From positions 1 to 6,396 of the forward strand of contig CALKXX010000069.1 in the NCBI GenBank assembly GCA_938003725.1: a stretch of 6,396 nucleotides of DNA, given 5' to 3'. Of the stretch, positions 5,578 through 6,396 are shown piece by piece (the first letter of the stretch is position 1; every line of letters begins with the position of its first letter). Both the position numbers and the translations under genes were made by a program. Source of the stretch: an uncultured Sphingomonadaceae bacterium (GTDB taxonomy: Bacteria; Pseudomonadota; Alphaproteobacteria; Sphingomonadales; Sphingomonadaceae). Below the pieces are notes generated by a model that saw only the letters and a program-made list of their open reading frames with translations, did no database searches and had not been told where the DNA came from.

Positions 5578-6154
5578 ATACAATACGCCCCAAATCAATT
5601 TCTTGGACCCAGCTTATCTTATTTGAGACTATCGCTCCAAACTCCTCGACCCGGTCAAATCCAAAAATATGTAAGAAGGTCGGACTAGCATCAAGTGCTC
5701 CAATTCGGTAACTTCCCCCGTCTACTCTATCCCATTTGCTGTATGAGCAATAAACATCATCCTCGGGAGACCAGATCGATTCTTTCCCTTCTGGCAATCG
5801 CCAATGCCAACCCTGTTCGTATTGGCGACTGCGGAAATATTCATAAAGTCCCTCTTGGTCCGGAATGTATCCGTGGGGTCCATTTTTTAGAATATCTTGA
5901 ACGTCCGAAGCTTCTACCGACAGTGTTTTTGCCCAATACATCCAATGCGAATGATTGCTTTTTCCTCGTGATCCATCAGACAAAGTATCACTAACAAATT
6001 GCCAGTTGTTTGCATTGCCGGCCGCAAAAAAAGCAAAAATTACCTCTCTAGCCTGTCGTAATTCAGAATCTGACGATTGGGCAGAAGCGCCAGCTGCTAA
6101 AAGCGAAACCGGCATAACCGATGCTGCTCCAAGAATTTCGCGCCGCTCAATCAC
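5570..6154 (-). CDS. unrecognised exported protein with Tat-like signal peptide, 194 aa
   Basis: I do not recognise the family. The N-terminus MIERREILGAASVMPVSLLA followed by AGASA|QSS looks like a twin-arginine (or Sec) signal: R4-R5, a hydrophobic stretch, and an AxA cleavage site near residue 25. The mature part of about 169 residues is rich in Trp and Tyr (HWMYWAK, GWHWRLP, IWSPEDDVY). It has one cysteine, no metal or nucleotide motif I can name, and no further membrane segment. The start chosen is GTG at 6152-6154: GGGGAG lies 8 nt upstream and the GTGA overlaps the nuoD stop. A GTG 9 nt earlier is possible. GC was about 37-47% in sampled lines against 53-60% for nuo genes, which suggests recent transfer. 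It has no obvious place in complex I, which has no periplasmic soluble subunit. Confidence 0.7.
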   Translation of the reverse strand: MIERREILGAASVMPVSLLAAGASAQSSDSELRQAREVIFAFFAAGNANNWQFVSDTLSDGSRGKSNHSHWMYWAKTLSVEASDVQDILKNGPHGYIPDQEGLYEYFRSRQYEQGWHWRLPEGKESIWSPEDDVYCSYSKWDRVDGGSYRIGALDASPTFLHIFGFDRVEEFGAIVSNKISWVQEIDLGRIVYG

Positions 6155-6168
6155 CGGTCGCACTCCCC
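6151..6168 (-). promoter_or_regulatory. ribosome binding site and GTGA overlap at nuoD / exported-protein gene
   Basis: Minus strand: GGGGAG, 8 nt, then GTG overlapping the nuoD TGA. The inserted gene uses nuoD sequence as its ribosome binding site, so it fits the operon precisely. Confidence 0.55.
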
Positions 6169-6396
6169 GAACACGATATCGATCGCACCCAAAATGGCAG
6201 TGGCATCGGCCAGCATGTGCCCCTTGGTCATAAAGTCCATCGCCTGCAAATGCGAAAACGCGGTCGGACGTATCTTACAGCGATAGGGTTTGTTGCTGCC
6301 GTCGCTAACCAGATAGACGCCGAACTCGCCCTTTGGACTCTCGGTCGCGACATAGACTTCACCGGCGGGAACGTGAAAACCCTCGGTATAGAGTTT
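6151..6396 (-). CDS. nuoD: NADH-quinone oxidoreductase subunit D (49-kDa type), C-terminal 81 residues, 5' part outside window
   Basis: NuoD is the peripheral-arm subunit that, with NuoB, forms the quinone-reduction site near cluster N2. The segment begins in frame at the window edge. It shows the conserved C-terminal signature GEVYVATESPKGEFGVYLVS, then DGSNKPYRCKIRPTAFSHLQ, GHMLADATAILGAIDIVFGE and the final CDR before TGA at 6151-6153. This tail is related to the large subunit of NiFe hydrogenases but lacks the metal-binding role. About 80% of the gene lies beyond base 6396. Its stop overlaps the start of the exported-protein gene, where nuoE would normally be expected next. Confidence 0.96.
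   Translation of the reverse strand, partial: KLYTEGFHVPAGEVYVATESPKGEFGVYLVSDGSNKPYRCKIRPTAFSHLQAMDFMTKGHMLADATAILGAIDIVFGECDR

Noticed and set aside
5407..5598. Start of the bridging frame at ATG 5598 instead of 5577
   Set aside because: The seven extra residues come from the end of the exported-protein gene and have no NuoE similarity; homology begins at ATG 5577.
5304..5711. Plus-strand frames across element 3 containing RHPGEGRGP and WIPAFAGMT
   Set aside because: These residues are the standard spurious translation of this repeat family; the frames overlap nuoE antisense and have no domain.

Overview
The window is an internal piece of a complex I (NADH:quinone oxidoreductase, nuo) operon, read entirely on the minus strand. 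In transcription order it holds: the 3' end of nuoD, an unrecognised exported-protein gene, nuoE, a 30-aa single-pass membrane ORF, nuoF, a 61-aa single-pass membrane ORF, nuoG, and most of nuoH. No promoter, terminator, tRNA, rRNA or CRISPR is visible. Transcription must enter from upstream of nuoD (beyond base 6396) and leave past nuoH (below base 1).

The host looks like an alphaproteobacterium, probably of the Sphingomonadales. The evidence is the mitochondrial-like NuoD/E/F/G/H sequences, a NuoG without the extra N7 cluster cysteines, a GC content of about 55-60% in the sampled nuo stretches, and two palindromic repeat types common in such genomes. Genus cannot be fixed from this window.

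The catalytic logic is complete for electron entry. NuoF takes NADH (FMN and a 4Fe-4S cluster), NuoE carries a 2Fe-2S cluster, NuoG carries three clusters inward, and NuoD and NuoH form the quinone site and its membrane anchor. The two small membrane ORFs sit at the nuoE/nuoF and nuoF/nuoG junctions and are joined to the next nuo gene by one-base TAATG overlaps. They may be lineage-specific accessory or assembly proteins (inference).

The unusual part is the junctions. Three REP/REPIN-like palindromic elements (3106-3187, 4644-4728, 5431-5527) sit inside the operon, each at a gene junction. Two are flanked by imperfect direct repeats of the host gene's own junction: the nuoE start is duplicated on both sides of one, and the nuoF stop/next-gene start on both sides of another. 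Each element is crossed by an open frame (39, 39 and 56 codons) that starts overlapping the stop of the gene before it and ends overlapping, or 4 nt short of, the start of the gene after it. The stop-to-start chain therefore stays unbroken from nuoD to nuoH despite the insertions. A lower-GC gene (about 37-47% in sampled 60-base lines) with a Tat-like signal peptide is spliced between nuoD and nuoE and looks acquired.
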